From the NCBI RefSeq assembly GCF_030272615.1, contig NC_081409.1:473920573-473984572 (forward strand): DNA of 64,000 nt, in the 5' to 3' direction. The notes beneath the pieces are model-generated. The model made no database searches. It was not told the DNA's origin and worked only from the letters and a program-made list of their open reading frames with translations. This document shows positions 31,897 through 42,942 of the stretch, piece by piece. Positions within the stretch are counted from its first letter, which is position 1, and each line of letters starts with the position of its first letter. The translations under genes and the position numbers were made by a program. The DNA comes from Cryptomeria japonica. Lineage: Eukaryota > Streptophyta > Pinopsida > Cupressales > Cupressaceae.

Positions 31897-31909
31897 TGGT
31901 ATCAGAGCC
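31897..31909 (+). promoter_or_regulatory. primer-binding site (initiator tRNA-Met type)
   Basis: TGGTATCAGAGCC directly follows the LTR end and precedes gag by about 55 bases. It is the standard primer site of plant copia elements and sets the orientation as plus. Confidence 0.88.
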
Positions 31910-31963
31910 AAACACCTTTTTTTTAAGCTTAAAAGCTTGAAGGTTAATTCATGGTATTCTAAG

Positions 31964-32842
31964 ATGAGTTCCCTTGAAGGTCTTGCAACCAACAAAGCTC
32001 CTCTGTTTGATGAGTCTAATTTTTCTTTTTGGAGTGTCCGTATGAAGACTTATATAATGTCTCTTGGGTTTGATGTTTGGATGATTGTTGTTAATGGTTA
32101 CACACCTCCTTCTAAGCCACCTACAGATGCAGATGGAAAGAAGGTTTTCGAAAGTAATGCTAAAGCCATGAATGCAATATTATGTGGCCTATCTGAATCC
32201 GAGTTTGTAAAAGTCATGCAGTGTGAATCAGCACAAGTTATGTGGGAGAAACTTCAGAATGCATACGAAGGAGATGAGAAAGTAAAAAAATGCAAAGCTT
32301 CAAACTCATAGAATGTTGTTTGAAAGTCTTCAATTGCGTGGGGAAGAAAGTATTGAAGCTTATTTCCTAAGAGTTGATGAAATAGTAAATCCTCTAAAGG
32401 GGTTAGGAGAGAAGATTGACGATAAGACTGTTGTTCCTAAAATATTAAGATCACTTCCTCTTAGGTTTTATGCTAAAGTTTCAGCTATTGAAGAAATGGC
32501 TGATCTGGATAAGATGACAATAGACAAGTTGCATGGTATCCTAACAGCGTATGAAATGCGAACAAACATTGCGTCTTCATCAAAGAAAAAAATTGCATTC
32601 AAAGCTTCAAAGAAAGGCAAAGACAAGGGACATGTATCTAGTGATAGCACAAAAGAAGAATCAGATTGTGAAGCAGCTCATTTTGTGAGAAAGTTTAAAA
32701 GAGGCTCTGGTAAATGTAAGGGCAAGCTACCCTTAAAATGCTTCAACTGTGGAAAAATAGGATGCTTTGCATCAAATTGTCCATATGAGAAAGAAGAGGA
32801 CAGCAGCGGTGAGGAGTTTAAATATAGGAATAAAATTTTGTA
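31964..32842 (+). pseudogene. gag: copia gag with CCHC zinc knuckle, one frameshift
   Basis: The start at 31964 (MSSLEGLATNKAPLFDESNF) was chosen because an upstream in-frame start would be TTG and because this start gives the usual copia-gag opening. SFWSVRMKTYI and VMWEKLQNAYEGD are standard landmarks. A frameshift near 32287, in an A-rich run, moves the protein to the frame of 32313-32843. That continues with MLFESLQLRGEESIEAYFLR and ends with the zinc knuckle CFNCGKIGCFASNC; the usual H of CCHC is F here, which would weaken zinc binding. The gag tail continues only after an inserted pol fragment (33180-33464). Confidence 0.85.
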
Positions 32843-32949
32843 AACAGAGGAAAGAAGTCACGTAATTTCAAGAGAAGTTTCTATTGCAACGTAATGCATC
32901 TAATTCCCATAAAGAGGGGTGGATACCTCTAAATTGTCTTTCAAATAGA

Positions 32950-33085
32950 CAAATGTATCTGTAGACCGGCCTAAAGACAAAAATGTAATTGGAACTAAAT
33001 GGGTATTTAGGAATAAACTTAATGAAGATGGAGAAGTAATCAGAAACAAAGCAAGATTAGTTTGTAAAGGTTCTTTGAAATGACA
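32950..33085 (+). pseudogene. copia reverse-transcriptase fragment inside gag
   Basis: In the plus frame the stretch reads NVIGTKWVFRNKLNEDGEV followed by RNKARLVCKG. This is the conserved opening of copia reverse transcriptase. It sits between the gag zinc knuckle and the gag tail, where it does not belong. The rest of pol is absent. Confidence 0.8.
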
Positions 33086-33170
33086 ATCATCTTCCATGAC
33101 ATTATCCATATCATTCTAGAAGACTATGTGGCTGATCTCCTAGGTAAATCAAAAACAAGATTAGAACATC

Positions 33171-33464
33171 TTGATATATTCCAAAGAAGAGAGTTGTTCT
33201 TCAGTTGAAAATGGAGAAGAGTCCTTGAATGATGAAATTCTATTCATGGCATTAGAAGAGATTGTGATTGAAAATCAAGAAGAAGATGATTATTTTGATG
33301 AAGAAGAGGTTGAAGTTGATCTAGAACAAGAGCTAATTAGTGCCCTTAATGAGATTAAGAAGTTGAGCATTAGAAGAGACTGGCATTTGATGATGTCCTA
33401 TTGGACAGGAGGTAGGCTTCCTTTCAGTTTGATTGTTCTTTTGAAAATGGATCCACAAGATTGA
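33171..33464 (+). pseudogene. copia gag tail, displaced
   Basis: The reading SKEESCSSVENGEESLNDE, ILFMALEE and VDLEQELISALNEIKKL matches the acidic linker that normally follows the zinc knuckle in copia gag-pol (typically '...SDE..VLFMA.E......EVDLE.ELI.ALEEL...'). It follows the RT fragment rather than the zinc knuckle, so the order is disturbed. It ends at a stop at 33462-33464. Confidence 0.7.
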
Positions 33465-36116
33465 TACGAAGCTGGAATAGAGAAAGTGAATTTTGTGCAA
33501 GAGTGCTCTTGGTATTTCATTAGTCATGTGATAATTACAAGCGCACGAAGGAATTTTATAAATATATGCATGTGGCACTACAATGAAAATATTATATCTA
33601 TTAGTGTGTGAAATCTATGATTTGTGCACTTGTCAAGAAAGATGAAATTATTTATGTACCTGCACTATGACTGTTAAAGTTGGGATTCACGTGTGATTGA
33701 AAGTGGCTTATGATAATAGTAATTCGTGTTTTGCATGGTAAGAGGAGCATGTTGTTATGATTGAATGCAAGTGAATATGCCTTAAGTACGCAGCTTGTGA
33801 ATTGTGTATTGTTATCTGTTAAATCAATAATTGTTAATTAAATGCATGTGATGTTGTGATTTGCGTGTTCCCATGAGTCGGAGCCCCATTTTATAGGACT
33901 TGCAAAGTCTGTATGAATCTTGTATTGTATCGCTTGTCTCCAGAAGTAAGTCTGCAACTGATTGTATTGCACTGTGGAAATGAATCATGTGTGTGTTACA
34001 CACACTGTTTAATGTATTCTGATAACACTATTTTATATCACCTTCAAAGAAATGAATTGAGTCTGAATTAGTAAAATGACTCGATGAAAAACGATAAACT
34101 ATCTAATGATCATGACTTGAGTAAGAAGGATGATAAATGAGAATGATTGTTTATGCTAAAGAAATAATTCTTATATTATGTGATATGATATGCATTGTAA
34201 GCCTGTAATGAGGTGGTAGTTACATTGTTGGGGTGCATAGCACCTGCAAGGTCGCTGCATGCAGTAGTTGTTTCTGTGCATTGTCCAAGGCGAACAAGAG
34301 CACTCTATGAGAGCCTACCACAATAAACTCATCTTGATGTGCATTAACTAATGGTACAAGTTTATCTGAGACTTGCAATCCTTTTTACTGGTTGCGTGAT
34401 TTGTGGTGTTTTTGTAGCATTGGGCATGGATTGTGAGTTGCGTGCACATTTTCCTTGAGGGAGTGTCACTCTCAAGTCACGTTCAGTGATTAATCTAAGG
34501 CTGTAAGCCTTATGGCTCTTGCAGTAGTGCTGATGTCTTGAGAAAACAATGTTGGCCACTGCACTATTGTTTAACTATGCACATGTATATCATTGTAGGG
34601 GTACATGTGCAGTGGCACAAGGTGAGCACCAATCTTAAATGTGTGCACAAGCATTGTGAATGCCTTGAAAGTGTATTTAGTGGTTCAGGAAAAGAAGGGG
34701 CTTAGTATGTTTGGGCATCATACAAGGAGCTAGTGCTTCAAAGTTTTATTCAAACTTTCTTTTAAGAGTGTTATTAACATATTTTGTGAATGAATAGGAA
34801 GAACACCTGAGGGTTTTATGCCATTGAGGATCTGTTTTCTATAATAGTCTTGTAGTTCCTCTACATCGTTTCTGTTTGGCAATGTCTGTGTTGTTGCTTT
34901 TGAAGACCAATTTTATTCCAGTTCTCTAGGATATCCCGATTGAACCCTTTTATGCATGCTGGTTTAGAAAACAAGAATCAGCTAGTCTTTCTAAGTTGCT
35001 ATTTTATCTCATCATATCTTAACTTTACATTTAGCGAATGCTACATTTTTCTCCAAATTCTTTGTAAATATGTGCATGAAACTGTATTTTCCATCATTGT
35101 GATTTTTCTACAAATGGACAAGGGAATCATCCCCTAGAAATAGAGAAGGTACTACAGTTTTGTATATTTCTCTGAATCAATTTGCCCCTTGACAAATCTT
35201 ATATGGATAACAAATTTTGAGCTGTCTTATTATTTTCTAGTGCATGTCTTTAGTGGTATCATGTATTTGACAAGAGTTATGCAAAGAGCTCTTAGTCACT
35301 GTCATTATCAGATCAATCTTTCATGTGGACAGACCACTTGGGTGGTCTGAAACATTGACTGTAGGATAAATTACAAAATTATCTCCAAATACCATTCTTC
35401 TCAATATTTGGTCTATGGAAGCATTAGATCTTTTATATATAAAAACTAACCTTTAAATCACAAAAAATAAAAGTTGAATGTTATAAAATAAAATATACAA
35501 GCAACAACATTTTTGTTGGAGGATTTTTGTCATTTGAGGAGGTTCTATTTTCTGTGTTGCCCTCAATACTCTTACTGCTACTTTATATAATTCTCCTATT
35601 TTTAATATTAATATATTCAGGCTTTATGCCTTTTAATAATTAAAAAACAATTGTATTTCTGTCATTCTGTGTTTTTTTTTGGTGTGAGTATATAAAATTA
35701 TAAATATACATTTATGTGTTTTTTTAAGTGCCGAATCCAGCCATTTTTTTTATCACAGGTCTTGATAATTTGTCATAGCCTTCACAAACACTATTAATTT
35801 GCATGCGACACTGCCTGTTGGCTAATAGATCTATACATATGTATGAAACTGCAAAAATGGTATACAATTTGGTCACCCAAAAAGCAATGACTATTTCCCT
35901 CATTTCTATAACTGCAAAACCAACAGTTTGGTAGCTCAATAGTCTTAAATGAAGTTTCTCAAGTTGTTTCATATATGTTGAAGAGCCAAATGGTATCACG
36001 CCTTTCAGCTTTATGGTTTCATTTTTTAACCCCATCGTTCTATTTTCTGCACTTCCAATTTCAAGCACTCACTTGTTTATTAACATGCTACTGTCTTCTA
36101 ACTTAAATATATTCTT
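33465..36116. other. unassigned region
   Basis: No recognisable domain in either strand; the ORFs at 34362-34559, 34940-35137 and 35724-36068 lack known motifs. Nothing like the rest of the copia pol or a 3' LTR was seen downstream of the gag tail. It may be intron or upstream flank of the homeobox exons at 41881, but no splice-compatible exon was identified. Confidence 0.3.
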
Positions 36117-36121
36117 CATAT

Positions 36122-36597
36122 TGTTGAAGTTTTAAATGCTCGTTTAACCACGGGCAATGATTTGCCCTCCCAATCATAGACAATTCCCAATTGTCTCCCC
36201 TGAGCATCTTGGTATGTCAATCTGCAATTGTATTCCATTGTTCTTATCCATCATTGAGTGAGATCACATATCTCATTATATATGCGAGAGGTGACTTTTC
36301 ACCAAGGGTCACCACACTTCACATGTGACCCTATTAATTTAATAATTATATTATTACATAATAATATAGTTATATCATCTCACAATAGTAATATAATTAT
36401 CACATAATAATATAATTTAATTATCTCACAATTATCAATATAATTATTAGATTATCAATCACAATAATTGTATCATCAATATAATTATTATAATATCAAT
36501 AATTACAATATTATAATAATATAATTATATTATCTCAACCTTTATGTTATCTATGTCGGCCTGAAGGAATTTGACCATAGCTATAATAACATTAACA
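36122..36597 (-). repeat. 3' LTR of the ankyrin-carrying copia element
   Basis: 476 bp, TG...CA ends in plus view (TGTTGAAGTTTTAA ... ATAACATTAACA). It is longer than the 5' LTR because its AATTATATTATTA-type low-complexity middle (36335-36535) has more units. Confidence 0.88.
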
Positions 36598-36759
36598 CTA
36601 CCTCTTAGCTAGGGAGAAATCCTTCTTGATATCCGAGTCACATAGTGACATACATCATGGCTACTCCCAGAGGGTGGATCCATCATGGCTACACCCATGA
36701 GTGGAAATACAAATGAACACAACCACCATGGCTACTCCCATGAATGGTGAAAGAATAGA

Positions 36760-37110
36760 TATCACCTCACTGTTACATCAACCATTATTGTGATGATTGA
36801 CCCCAATGGCTACATTCATATGTGGAAAGGAAAGATATCACCTCTTTGTGATATCAACCATCCTGGCTTATCCATATATACCACCTCACGTGATATCCAC
36901 CATTATGGCTTATATATACACACATCTCCTCACGTAATATCCACCATTATGGCTTATCCATAGATATCACCTCATGTGATATCCACCATTATGGCTTATC
37001 CATAGATATTACCTCACATGATATCAACCATTATTGTGAGATCGTCACCTCACAATGATGGTAAGATGCACAAGTGTTCATCATTGTGAGTCACCTCACA
37101 ATGATATTCA
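36760..37110. repeat. tandem ~42-55 bp repeats rich in GATATC half-palindromes
   Basis: The unit 'gatatcacctca.gtgatatc' plus 'caccattatggcttatccata' is repeated about five times, most regularly at 36835-37020. Each unit carries an inverted repeat around CACCTCA.GTG (GATATCAC...GTGATATC). The array lies between the RNase H end and the 3' LTR, that is, in the element's 3' untranslated part. Confidence 0.75.
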
Positions 37111-37336
37111 CCATGGCTCATCCAGAGGGTAAACACACAAGTACAAGAAAATCACCACGGACTCTCTCACGTGATGTTGTCATGGCATCACACACATGAC
37201 ATCCACCATGAACCATATCAAAGGGTGGAGATAAGGGCTTTCACCTCAAGTCTCCCTCAAGGAGAAATGCATTAACAAGAGTTTACACATTAAACATCTT
37301 TCTCAAATAGAATACATTAGTAAAAATATAAATAAA

Positions 37337-37591
37337 TCAATGATGCTGAGACTCAAACTCAGCTAGGGCTTCATTCTCCACCATACCAAGCTTATCTTGA
37401 AAGTACACAAACTTTATCTTGGATAAAGGCTTGGTGAGAATGTCTTTCGTCTGTTCATCAAGACTAATGTATCTCAACTGGATAGCATTCCTTTCCATCA
37501 TGTCTCTAACATAGTGATACTTGATCTTCGCATGCTTTGACCTATCAAGGTTGGAGTCTACATCACTCTTGGTGTATTCCAAACTCACCAA
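37337..37591 (-). pseudogene. pol: copia RNase H C-terminus
   Basis: The reading RSKHAKIKYHYVRDMMER, then YISLDEQTKDILTKPLSK and FQDKLGMVE is the standard end of copia pol. The first part of RNase H and all of reverse transcriptase upstream are missing. The ORF ends at the normal pol end, about 740 bases from the 3' LTR. Confidence 0.85.
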
Positions 37592-37747
37592 GTATCCATC
37601 TATCCAGGAATATCATGACCTAGGAGTCAACATAAAGGCCTTCCAGTGTACATACATGGGACTCCATCCCATGAATCATAGTCCTCTGACTGATCACTAT
37701 AGAAACCATCTCGACATGGTCCACTCCCTCTGAAAAAAATGATAGGC

Positions 37748-37984
37748 TTAACCAAAAGATGTGATTTCCTCTGAACCTGATATCAACCTTCTGACCTCCT
37801 TGTCCAAGGTTACTTCTGATGGAATGTTAGACTCCCTCTGAAGCTGAAATGTCAGGCTCCCTTTGAATGTTATTTCCTCCTCTTGAAGAAACATCTTCAG
37901 CCACCAACTCAGTCTCATGGCAGTAGGCATCAAGTTCTTCCTTGCATGCAATCTCTCATGCTTCTTGGTCCGTCCTAAAAGCAT
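37748..37984 (-). pseudogene. possible copia linker remnant
   Basis: On the minus strand a short ORF of 78 residues (TKKHERLHARKNLMP..., later FKGSLTFQLQRESNIPSEV). Its position between the ankyrin segment and the RNase H tail suggests a remnant of the integrase-RT linker, but no diagnostic motif is present. The identification is a guess from context. Confidence 0.3.
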
Positions 37985-38433
37985 TTCAAAGAGATTAATA
38001 ATAATTCATCTAATGAAGCATACATAATTCACTATCAGAGTTATAGCATGAAATACTTATCTCATTTATTTCCAATATACGTCAGAATGGCTTATTTATC
38101 ACCTTTCTTCTAACATCATGTGCATTTGCAGCCATATTTGGCACCTCCAAAAGCATGGTGCAAATCAGATGAACAACTTCAAGTAATTCAAGATTAATAT
38201 GCATGTGGTAAGGCATTTTCCTTCGCCGCTCAAGTTTCGCATTACCATCCATTTGGATTGATCAAAACATAATGGCCATAGGTAATAATATGCAGTCAAC
38301 CGATTGATTCTAGAGTGAATGTGTGATGGTAACAGTTATCCCGATAATGTTATCGAGTTGCTTAGTCCTATGGGTCCGCTTCTTTAATATTTACAATATT
38401 CTGTCATATTAGTTCCATATGCAATTCTAACCT

Positions 38434-39000
38434 TCAAAGCTGGGTATGCACGTGGAAGTGAAGAAGTGCTCTAAAGATTTCTCTTGCCTCGCCCCTTACA
38501 CCTTCTGCAACGTAATGGACTGTTGTTCTACCTTCATTGTCTGGCTCATCAAGATCGGCTCCTTCATTCAACAATTTCTGAACAAGTTCCACATAGCCCA
38601 TTCGCGAAGACTTGCGTAGATATAATGGGAAGTCCAACTTGAAATAAGATTGCGGTTGGCTAGAGAATGACAGGAGCCAAACCATACTCACATCGGTGTC
38701 TTGATAAGCAACAGCTAAATTCAAAGGCATCATTCTTTCTTTTCCTCGACATCTACAAACCCAATGCTCTCCTTAACCTTTGCTGAAATCAAAACACGGA
38801 CAACCTCTTCATTTAGCCTGTGCATAAGTGCATTATGAAGTGGAGTGTAACCTTTCGAATCCGTGGAAGTCATGTTTGCATTGTGGTTGAGGAGAACTCT
38901 ACACATGCTTGCGTGACCACAAAGAGCGGCTCTGTGTAGAGGAGTCTACATTGCCTTCCTTGGCCACCTTAACAAGAAGGATGTTTACAACATCATACTT
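38434..39000 (-). pseudogene. ankyrin-repeat protein fragment, likely captured host gene
   Basis: Ankyrin repeats bind proteins; each is a ~33-residue helix-turn-helix. Reading 5'-3' on the minus strand: YDVVNILLVKVAKEGNV, a frameshift at about 38945, TPLHRAALCGHASMCRVLL, then GYTPLHNALMHRLNEEVVRV, a stop near 38730, PLNLAVAYQDTDVSMVWLL, and GYVELVQKLLNEGADLDEPD with EGRTTVHYVAEG. At least four repeats are recognisable from TPLH-type and 'A..G....V..LL..GA' patterns. The frameshift and stop show it is decayed. It lies between copia LTRs in sense orientation, so it was probably acquired from a host gene. Confidence 0.8.
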
Positions 39001-39950
39001 ACCGTTATAGCTAAATGTTCCATACCCTTCGTTGCATAAAGACTCATAAAACCACTTGCAATCGCCCTTTGTATCACTTGCCGTTGTTCCTACAACCTTC
39101 CATAAACTATCGGTGCCAAAAAAAAAATTCATATAAGAAGTCGTTGGCATAGGCAAGTATGCGGTCGCCTGTCCTTTTTTCTGTCTGCTAATGTAGGATG
39201 ATGCATTACGAATTTATCATGGATTCTGTAGAACTCTCTTACGACCACCACAGCCATGGCATCCGCCACAACATACTAGATTGTACCAGCAACGGCATCC
39301 CAAGTCGAGGCTACTGTTGTGTCAAATCCTAAGTCTCGAATCCTCCCCAAATCCTCCGTCAAACCCATTTCTGCCCAACATTGGTGGCCAATGTCCAGGT
39401 AGTTTGTTGTTGCTAACGTCTGTGCCAAAACAATTGTAATCTTGACTATCTCAGACTCTTGCATGTCGATCGCCAAGACTCTCATAGACTCTTGAATCTC
39501 GGTGGTCAAGCCTCGTATAGAAGCATGTGAAAAATTGAATGGAATTTGAATATGGCCTACTAGTGCAATATGAATGTGTTATTCTGTTTGCAACACCTGT
39601 ATATGGTTCGTGCTCCCACTACCTTTGTTTGCATCGAACTCAAGCTTTGCCCTGTCATCAGACAAAGGCAAAGACTTGAAGTCACCAACCCACCTGCAGC
39701 AATGGACTCCCTTGATTTGACTTGGAGTTTATTCAACGCAAATTGTTCACCAAACTTAAGGCGATAATTCCAGGTTTCTTAACGGTAACTCTCCGATAAC
39801 CAATTCAAACCCGTGCCAAGAATGGATGCCAAGAATGATATCTTGCAGAATGAAAGGGAGAACCGATGCCTGTAGAATGCCTTCCTACGATAATTAGCAA
39901 AGTCGGACCATTCAAATATTTCTAAAAAACCTCACAGGCTTGGTAGAGAA
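39001..39950 (-). pseudogene. further captured or unrecognised coding sequence upstream of the ankyrin repeats
   Basis: An ORF at 39276-39509 reads TTEIQESMRVLAIDMQESEI... IGHQCWAEMGLTEDLGRI, a soluble helical-looking sequence I do not recognise. Another at 38899-39156 (MPMPTTSYMNFFFGTDSLWK... GDCKWFYESLCNEGYG) runs into the ankyrin region, so it may be the same source gene. Between 39560 and 39950 only broken frames are seen. No copia gag landmark is present, although gag is expected directly after the primer site. Confidence 0.4.
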
Positions 39951-39965
39951 CCCGCTCTGATACCA
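39951..39965 (-). promoter_or_regulatory. primer-binding site (initiator tRNA-Met type)
   Basis: The minus strand reads TGGTATCAGAGCGGG with no spacer from the LTR. It is the same site as in the nested copia element at 20841-20855. Confidence 0.85.
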
Positions 39966-40386
39966 TGTTGAAGTTTTAAGTGCTCGTTTAACCATGGACA
40001 ATGATTTGCCCTCCCAACCATAGACAATTCCCAGTTGTTTCCCCAGAGCATCCTGGTATGTCAATCTGCAATTGTATTCCATTTTTCTTATCCATCATTG
40101 AATGAGATCACATATCTCATTATATATGTGAGAGGTGACTTTTCACCAAGGGCCACCACACTTCACATGTGACCCTATTAATTTAATAATTATATTATTA
40201 CATAATAATATAGTTATATCTTCTCACAATAATAATATAATTATCACATAATAATATAATAATTATATTATCACAATATTATAATAATATAATTATATTA
40301 TCACACTAATTAGAATATAATTATATTATCTCATGTTATCTATGTCGACCTGAAGGAATCCGACCATAGCTATAATAACATTAACA
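39966..40386 (-). repeat. 5' LTR of the ankyrin-carrying copia element
   Basis: 421 bp, matching 36122-36597 apart from the AT-rich middle and scattered substitutions. The plus-left edge is fixed by the adjacent primer site. Confidence 0.88.
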
Positions 40387-40391
40387 CGTAT

Positions 40392-41880
40392 CACAACATC
40401 TTCTGAGGATTGCCTATTATTGTTCGATGTTGAGCCTTGAACAATTTAATCAAGACAAAAGTAAAGTAACTTATTTGTTGGCCCGACAACATTCAATAGG
40501 AGCTAGTGTTATATTGACTTGGAATTAGTGTAGGCAAGGTTTGAATAAGTATTTGGTTAATTCACAGACTAACTGGGGGAACTGGCAAAATGTTGCAACA
40601 GTCAAGCAACTTCTCCTGACAATATAAAAGACAGAAAAATTATTGATTTTCATCAAATTTCAATTCAGAGTTTAGCAAAGTAGAGAATATTCTTGATGTT
40701 CTTATGTGTGTCTCATATTGTAATATTCATATAATTATAATTGAAGCTTCTTGTCATTGTGACTGCATAATTATGCTTCTTGTAATCATGTTTTTGTTAT
40801 TCCATTGAGATAAGATCCAAAGATTACGAAGTCTAAGGGATAAGCATTGTTGTTTCTGAGGGATGAAGGTGACAATAAAATTGAGAGATTAAAATAGACA
40901 CTCATTCGTTAGAATTATAGGCTTGTTATATCATACAATCAATCTGTGGTCTAGTCACAATCCAACAAACAATACTTTTTGATTTTCAAGCAGTTGCACA
41001 TACATATAAGTTGTGAACATTCTTTAGTATATCTACCATACTTTTGAAAAGTGTACTATATAATTCAAGATAAAAACAATTTTTTGTTGTCACACTGTAA
41101 AGGTTGAACCAAACAATAGTTATCACTAAGTACTTGTGTTTATAGCAGGCTGTCTGTGATGTTCAAGCTACTTTAATATATATTTTTAATCACCTGTTGT
41201 GTTTAGCGAAAGAGTAGCCTTTAACCTCAGGCTCAAATCACTATCACCGTAGCCATGTATTTTAAGTTTTTGTATTTGTAGATATTTGTGCTGATGCCTT
41301 GACAAATACTTGGATCAGATCCGTACATACATTACCATATTTTGATCACGACGACTGACAATACAACAGATATAGAATAAGGCTTTCAAAGATTTTTTTG
41401 AAATTCTATGTGGAAGAGTCCTATAATAGTTACATTTTATATTATGAGTATCCTTGCATTGTTGACTTTTAATCTATGTTGGTTTTATTATCATTCCACA
41501 CTTCTCTTTTGGGAACATATACTCAAGGCATATCTTGATGGTCGAAATTTTGACTTTGTCAGTCTAAGGCAACTGAGGAGGAAGAGTTGGCTCATAAATA
41601 TATTTGGAATTTTCAGCAGGGCAAGCTCAACTTTTCCTCGTTAATCACCTACAGTTTTTCAAATAACTCTCTGCATATTAGTACTGATATAGAATATATA
41701 AGTCTACCATTCTATTTTCAAATCTGCAGCTTTAGGGTATAGTAAATTAGTTTCAACTTAAAGTTTCTATAAGTTTTATGAATGGTAACAGCCATCTCTA
41801 TAAATTGAGTAAAACAATGTCATAAATATTTTTAGTTCATTTCTGACAATGGACAATGTTGGCATTGCATTTTGGCTGTA
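40392..41880. other. unassigned region, probably intron upstream of homeobox exons
   Basis: No domain recognised. A stretch near 41560-41630 is open after a possible splice acceptor (TTTGTCAG) and encodes an acidic run ending in HKYIWNFQQ, but evidence for an exon is weak. A splice acceptor (TTTTGGCTGTAG) ends the region at 41880. Confidence 0.3.
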
Positions 41881-42942
41881 GGAAATGCTCACCAGAGATA
41901 AACATGATGAAACTAAGCATTCAGGACAACGTGATCTGGGGCCAAGGAAAAATCTTTGGAAAGAGAAGAAAAGAGAGTCTGCATGCCTTTTGCCTTCTAT
42001 TGGAGCAGACATTGATTCCAGAAATATGAAAAGAAAGCGTAGGAGAAAAGATATTAAGAGCTCCTTGGGAATGCCTGTAAAGACTGATGGCAAAAGATCT
42101 ATGAGCAGACTGCCTGCTAACGCAGTTGCGGTAGTAATTTATCTTTCTATTCCTTTCAGTTTTAGAATTGTTTATAATAACATTATTCTTGTGATGATAA
42201 TGTAATAGGTATTTCCTTTACACGAATTGATTCTGAATGCACATATAAATATAATTTATTCGTTTATACAACAGCTTATCTACTATTTGGTATTTAAATG
42301 GTTAACATGGGATTGTTGTTAATTACATTGATGCATGTGATAGAGGTTTCGTCAAGTATTTGCTGAGAATGAATTACCCTCAATGTCCTCTAAATTGGCT
42401 TTATCAAAGCAGTTTGATATCCCTTATCGTCAGGTCAGTAAGTAGAATTTCAGTGTGTCTACTGCTCAAATTTGTAGAAGCCAGGAATATTTGTCATTTA
42501 AAAAGGGTTATTTCAGTCCCTTCATGCAACCCTCCTTCATATTTCCACCATTGCTTATTTGTTGCAGGTGCATATGTGGTTTAAAAATGCTCGTTACATG
42601 GCTTTGAAGAAGAAAAAGATGAAAAATTCAAAACTAGATGCTCCTTACATTTATGAAAATAGCAAAGAATGCATATTAGAAATTGATTCTATTACACAAA
42701 TCAGAAAGCCAGATGATGCTAGCAATCCATACTTGATAGAGATGGAAAAAATGGGAAAGATTGAGGTGAAACTTGAAAACCTAAGAAATATTTTGGAAGC
42801 GATGTGTACTAAAGAAGATCCTCATATCTTAAAGGATAAAGCTCAAGAAAGCAGTGCCAACAATTTCAACAGTGAGCTCGTAATGTATGTACCAGTGGCA
42901 GAGCTGAAAGAGAAGATCCTACAGGTTGCTCTTGTCAGGTAG
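41881..42942 (+). CDS. PRHA/HAT3.1-like homeodomain protein, C-terminal exons (partial)
   Basis: Three exons join in frame: 41881-42130, 42344-42433 and 42568-42942, with GT-AG introns. Exon 1 is basic (NMKRKRRRKDIK) and ends RLPANAVA. Exon 2 gives RFRQVFAENELPSMSSKLAL...IPYRQ. Exon 3 starts VHMWFKNARYMALKKKK, the homeodomain third helix with the key W-F-x-N-x-R. Together they match the homeodomain of the plant PHD-finger homeodomain family (PRHA, HAT3.1), nuclear DNA-binding proteins. After it come about 105 residues (acidic then helical) to a TAG; an alternative donor at LVR/GTAGTG could extend it. The PHD finger expected upstream was not found, so this is either the end of a gene with very long introns or a fragment. 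The frame is intact. Confidence 0.72.

Larger units (their letters stand above)
36117..40391 (-). mobile_element. copia retroelement carrying ankyrin-repeat host sequence
   Basis: The element is 36122-40386. LTRs are 36122-36597 (3') and 39966-40386 (5'). Flanks CATAT (36117-36121) and CGTAT (40387-40391) match at 4 of 5 positions, fitting an old duplication. The primer site TGGTATCAGAGCGGG abuts the 5' LTR. A purine-rich AAGAGGTAG abuts the 3' LTR. Copia origin is shown by the RNase H tail at 37337-37591. Between primer site and that tail most of gag-pol is missing, and ankyrin-repeat coding sequence in the element's sense orientation occupies 38434-39000. Confidence 0.82.

Noticed and set aside
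41408-41644. Hydrophobic ORF upstream of the homeobox exons as a membrane protein
   Set aside because: No start context, no conserved motif, and it is in a likely intron. AT-rich DNA commonly yields such frames.
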